Source of the DNA: Limnobaculum parvum
Lineage (GTDB): Bacteria; Pseudomonadota; Gammaproteobacteria; Enterobacterales; Enterobacteriaceae
DNA length: 64,000 nt
NCBI RefSeq assembly: GCF_003096015.2
Contig: NZ_CP029185.2
Location: 2,700,001-2,764,000 of the forward strand
Direction: 5' to 3'
The notes under the pieces were generated by a model. It did no database searches and had not been told where the DNA came from. It saw nothing but the letters and a program-made list of their open reading frames with translations. Every line of letters begins with the position of its first letter. Position 1 is the first letter of the stretch. The translations under genes were made by a program, and so were the position numbers. Shown here piece by piece: positions 60,630 through 64,000 of this stretch.

Positions 60630-61999
60630 TGTGCTATCTCCTGTACTCTGCGTACTACCTGCTCCATTGCGGCACTACGTGAACCTTTAACTAAAATTGT
60701 TATGACCGCATGCTCAGATAGCAACTCACTCAAGCGTTGTGCTACAGCCTCTTTATCCTTAAAGTGCTCGCCATTCCCACTTGCATTACTAATCATTTCG
60801 CTTAAATTACCAACGCTTAATACTTTATCTACACCCGCTTCACGAGCTGCTTCACCAACTTGATGATGACACTGTTCAGCTTCATCACCCAACTCGCCCA
60901 TGTCACCAACAACCATCACCCGATAACCCGGCATGGAAGCAAGTACCTGAGCGGCAGCGGTCATCGATCCCACATTAGCGTTGTAGGTATCGTCCAGCAG
61001 CAGTTTTTCTGCACTCAACTGCACTGGAAACAAACGCCCCGGGACGGCTTTAAGCAGCGATAACCCTGTTACAACATGCTCTAAAGATGCACCCACAGAC
61101 ATAGCTAACGCTGTAGCAGCCAGTGCATTGGCAATATTGTGTTTACCCGGCAGTGGAAGTAAAACCTCCGTTTGTCCTACCGGTGTATGCAAGACGAACT
61201 GGGTGCCCTGTGGTTTTACTACTACATCCGTTGCATAAAACTCAACCTGCTCAGTGTGGCTGGCTGAAAAGCGCCACACTATTTTATCGGCCAGCAGACT
61301 TTGCCAACCGGACAAATCATGACTATCTACATTGATGATAGCGATACCGTGAGAAGGTAGACCTTGGAAAATTTCGCCTTTCGCTTTAGCGACACCAGCC
61401 AGTGAACCAAACCCTTCCAAATGAGCAGCGGCCAGATTGTTGACCAGCGCGCTTTCCGGATGGGCTAACGCAGTAGTATAGGCAATTTCACCCGCATGGT
61501 TAGCGCCCAACTCCACTACCGCAAACTGGTGGCGTTTCGTCAGGCGTAATAACGTCAATGGCACACCGATATCATTATTCAAGTTACCTGCGGTATACAA
61601 TACTTCGCCACACTGTTGCAGAATGGTCGCCGTCATCTCTTTCACGCTGGTTTTGCCAGAGGATCCCGTCAATGCCACCACGCGTGCAGATACCTGCTGT
61701 CTCACCCAACCACCCAGCTTACCCAATGCAATACGGGTATCCGCTACAATGATCTGAGCCACATCCAGCGGTAAGTGCTGACTCACTAATAAAACGCCGG
61801 CTCCCTGATTTAGGGCTTCAACGGCAAAATCATGTGCATCAAAACGTTCGCCCTTCAGGGCAACAAACAAACAACCGGCAACGATTTTGCGCGTGTCAGT
61901 GACAACGTCAATAACTTGCTGCCCGGTAATATCTGCCGTAGAGGCGATCAGTTTACCGTCAACCACCTCAGCCAGCTGTTTCAGGGTAATCGGGATCAT
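60623..61999 (-). CDS. murF: UDP-MurNAc-tripeptide D-Ala-D-Ala ligase
   Basis: Mur ligase that adds D-Ala-D-Ala, finishing the pentapeptide. The 458 residues match the family (about 452). Motifs are DTRKIVAGCLFVALKGERFD, the ATP loop VVALTGSSGKTSVKEMTAT, then VVELGANHAGEIAYTT and LLLDDTYNANVGSMTAAA. It overlaps murE (ATGA) upstream and mraY downstream. Confidence 0.98.
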   Translation of the reverse strand: MIPITLKQLAEVVDGKLIASTADITGQQVIDVVTDTRKIVAGCLFVALKGERFDAHDFAVEALNQGAGVLLVSQHLPLDVAQIIVADTRIALGKLGGWVRQQVSARVVALTGSSGKTSVKEMTATILQQCGEVLYTAGNLNNDIGVPLTLLRLTKRHQFAVVELGANHAGEIAYTTALAHPESALVNNLAAAHLEGFGSLAGVAKAKGEIFQGLPSHGIAIINVDSHDLSGWQSLLADKIVWRFSASHTEQVEFYATDVVVKPQGTQFVLHTPVGQTEVLLPLPGKHNIANALAATALAMSVGASLEHVVTGLSLLKAVPGRLFPVQLSAEKLLLDDTYNANVGSMTAAAQVLASMPGYRVMVVGDMGELGDEAEQCHHQVGEAAREAGVDKVLSVGNLSEMISNASGNGEHFKDKEAVAQRLSELLSEHAVITILVKGSRSAAMEQVVRRVQEIAQC

Positions 62000-63495
62000 A
62001 CTAATACCCCTGAAGCCATACCCAGCAAATTCGCGACTGTGGTACGGTCAGAATAGTCGAGTCGACGATGACCAATGATTTGATAATCTTCATGGCCTTT
62101 ACCGGCAATCACCACCACATCATCAGGACCAGCCTGCATAACCACACTGGTGACGGCTTCTGCCCGGCCGTGAATCACATTGGCACGTTTATTATCGATA
62201 AATCCGGTCAAGATATCGGCGACAATCGCCTGAGGATCTTCGCTACGAGGGTTATCATCAGTCACAATGACACGATCGGCAAACTGCTCAGCCACCCCAC
62301 CCATTAGTGGGCGCTTACCACGGTCACGATCGCCACCGCAGCCAAACACACACCACAATTCACCCTTACAATGCAATCTTGCTGCTTCCAGTGCTTTTTC
62401 CAATGCATCTGGCGTATGGGCATAATCGACGACTACCGTTGGACGACCCGGCGCAGTGAACACTTCCATACGGCCACAAACAGGCTGTAAATTCGGCGCA
62501 GATTCTACCAGATGATTGAGTGAATAGCCTAATGACAACAGCGTTGTCAAAGCAACAAGCAGGTTGCTGACGTTAAATGCCCCCAGCAAACGGCTTTCTA
62601 CCATACCGCCGCCCCAACTGGAGTCAAATTTTACCGTAGCGCCGTTATCATGATAAGAAACTTCATGGGCTTTTAACCAACGCCCCTGCCAGCCTTGAGG
62701 AAGGTTATCCTCCATAGTAACGGCAATGGCATTGGGCATCGCTACAATACGGCGAGCGCCCACTGCATCATCCACATTGATAATGACTTCACCAACTTGG
62801 TGACATTCAAACAGTCGCCATTTAGCTGCTTCGTACTCTTCCATGCTGCCATGATAATCAAGATGGTCTCGACTCAGGTTGGTAAAGGCTGCGGCAGCAA
62901 AATGCAGCGCAGCAACCCGCTCCTGAATCAGCCCATGGGAAGACACTTCCATTGCGGTAAAGGTCGCACCGTTTTTCACCAGCTCATTCAGTTCTCGCTG
63001 AACATCAACTGCCGAGCCAGTAGTATTCTCTGTTGGCACAACATGACCTAATAAACCATTACCCACGGTGCCCATCACCGCGCTTCTTTCACCCAGAAGC
63101 TGACTCCACTGAGCTAACAGCTGAGTGGTCGTGGTTTTACCGTTAGTTCCTGTCACGCCGACTAAACGCATTTTGTCTGACGGCTGCTGATAAAAACGAC
63201 CTGCAATAGCCGACAAATGTAAATTCAGACTCTCAATATAGATAACGGGGACGCCATGAGACATCACTACGGTACCGTTAGCCGCCTCCCCTTCTGCCTC
63301 AGCAATCACGGCGGCGACACCCTGAGCAATTGCTTGGGAAATATAACGGCGGCCATCTACTTTATGGCCCACAACGGCAATAAAAAGATCGCCAGAGGCT
63401 GCCACGCGGCTATCCAGCGTCATCTCTTTTAATTTGCGCTCAGGAACCTGAATATTCCACGGAGCGAGCAGATCGCTTAAATTAAGATCGGCCAC
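61996..63495 (-). CDS. murE: UDP-MurNAc-L-Ala-D-Glu:meso-diaminopimelate ligase
   Basis: Mur ligase that adds the third residue. The DNPRSEDP motif near the C-terminus marks it as using meso-diaminopimelate rather than lysine. The 499 residues match E. coli (495). The ATP loop is VGVTGTNGKTTTTQLLAQW. TNLSRDHLDYHGSMEEYEAAK carries the carbamylated-lysine region. VVDYAHTPDALEKALEAAR lies in the C-terminal domain. It overlaps ftsI by 14 bases. Confidence 0.98.
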   Translation of the reverse strand: MADLNLSDLLAPWNIQVPERKLKEMTLDSRVAASGDLFIAVVGHKVDGRRYISQAIAQGVAAVIAEAEGEAANGTVVMSHGVPVIYIESLNLHLSAIAGRFYQQPSDKMRLVGVTGTNGKTTTTQLLAQWSQLLGERSAVMGTVGNGLLGHVVPTENTTGSAVDVQRELNELVKNGATFTAMEVSSHGLIQERVAALHFAAAAFTNLSRDHLDYHGSMEEYEAAKWRLFECHQVGEVIINVDDAVGARRIVAMPNAIAVTMEDNLPQGWQGRWLKAHEVSYHDNGATVKFDSSWGGGMVESRLLGAFNVSNLLVALTTLLSLGYSLNHLVESAPNLQPVCGRMEVFTAPGRPTVVVDYAHTPDALEKALEAARLHCKGELWCVFGCGGDRDRGKRPLMGGVAEQFADRVIVTDDNPRSEDPQAIVADILTGFIDNKRANVIHGRAEAVTSVVMQAGPDDVVVIAGKGHEDYQIIGHRRLDYSDRTTVANLLGMASGVLV

Positions 63496-64000
63496 CGGAA
63501 GCTCCTTTCTGATTAATCACTAATTCGTTTTTGTCCGCTACGGGCAATCCATCTGGCTCGATATTCATTGTCCGTAAAACCCCGCCCATAATTGCACCAA
63601 AAACCGGCGCAGAAATGGCACCACCATAATATTGTCCACCACGTGGATCGTTAATCACTACCACCAGCGCATAACGTGGCTTGCTGGCAGGAGCAACACC
63701 CGCAGTGTACGCAATATATTTATTAACATAACCGCCATTAGGCCCCACTTTTTTCGCTGTACCGGTTTTAATGGCGATACGGTAACCTTTCACTGCGGCT
63801 TTTGTACCACCGCCTCCCGGTAACGCTACTGATTCCATCATATGGACCACAGTACGAACGGTACTTTCAGGGAAGATACGTTTCCCCTGCACCGGTGGGT
63901 CAATTTTAGTAATGGAGAGCGGCCGATAAATACCGAAGCTCCCCATCGTTGCATACGCTCGCGCTAACTGTAATGGCGTTACCATTAGCCCATAGCCAAA
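63482..64000 (-). CDS. ftsI: Penicillin-binding protein 3, C-terminal part
   Basis: C-terminal 172 codons of the septal transpeptidase FtsI; the gene runs off the window. The reading frame is open to the edge (FGYGLMVTPLQLARAYATMGS). The third active-site motif KTGTAKKVGPNGGYVNKYIA is present, while the Ser and SxN motifs lie outside. It ends NQKGASGGRS after a short linker. The fragment overlaps murE by 14 bases, the standard dcw arrangement. Confidence 0.96.
   Translation of the reverse strand, partial: FGYGLMVTPLQLARAYATMGSFGIYRPLSITKIDPPVQGKRIFPESTVRTVVHMMESVALPGGGGTKAAVKGYRIAIKTGTAKKVGPNGGYVNKYIAYTAGVAPASKPRYALVVVINDPRGGQYYGGAISAPVFGAIMGGVLRTMNIEPDGLPVADKNELVINQKGASGGRS

Overview
This window is a chromosomal segment of an Enterobacterales bacterium. 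Nearly every gene has a close counterpart in Escherichia coli, and most follow the order of the E. coli 2-4 minute region. The retained dciA, the chiP-chiQ-chitobiase operon, the pil-type cluster and the absence of clcA, ampE and nadC from their usual places point to a lineage outside the Escherichia/Salmonella group. Budviciaceae (Pragia, Budvicia, Limnobaculum) is my guess by gestalt, not proven. No tRNA, rRNA, insertion sequence, prophage or CRISPR array was seen.

Layout. (1) 1-5218: dgt (partial), mtnN-btuF-yadS, erpA and hemL. (2) 5248-12937: a complete ydhYVWXUT operon. It encodes an aldehyde:ferredoxin oxidoreductase-like enzyme, two ferredoxin-type proteins, a membrane cytochrome b and two proteins of unknown function. 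It has a recognisable FNR site and NarL/NarP-type site upstream and is followed by yddG. (3) 12934-16878: yacL, acnB and an orphan two-helix membrane protein. (4) 17116-21596: chitin-oligosaccharide use, with chitoporin chiP, lipoprotein chiQ and a GH20 chitobiase. (5) 22110-31321: the pyruvate dehydrogenase cluster pdhR-aceE-aceF-lpd and divergent aroP. (6) 31745-44474: ampD and a type IV pilus set, ppdD-hofB-hofC ... prepilin peptidase-coaE-zapD-yacG. This set is split by a galactofuranose ABC transporter operon (ytfQRT-yjfF) and guaC. (7) 44525-64000: mutT, secA, secM, dciA and the dcw cell-wall/division cluster from lpxC back to ftsI (partial), all minus strand except dciA.

How it works together. 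The dcw genes overlap or nearly abut and build and use lipid II at the septum. SecM/SecA supply the export motor. The Pdh cluster feeds acetyl-CoA to AcnB and the TCA cycle, with PdhR acting at a perfect operator. ChiP, ChiQ and the chitobiase import and cleave chitobiose. The ydh operon looks like an anaerobically induced, nitrate-repressed redox module whose substrate is unknown.

The most notable unexplained structure is a modular family of intergenic repeats (four copies: 2939-3183, 13455-13553, 31451-31690, 45033-45207). They share conserved ends and differ in an internal cassette of small hairpins. Other points of interest are 16 perfect-length 9-residue repeats in YdhT, a SecM arrest peptide lacking the usual upstream Phe, a long imperfect hairpin between pdhR and aceE, a terminator-like hairpin in the yddG leader, and a terminator inside the chiP-chiQ-chitobiase operon.
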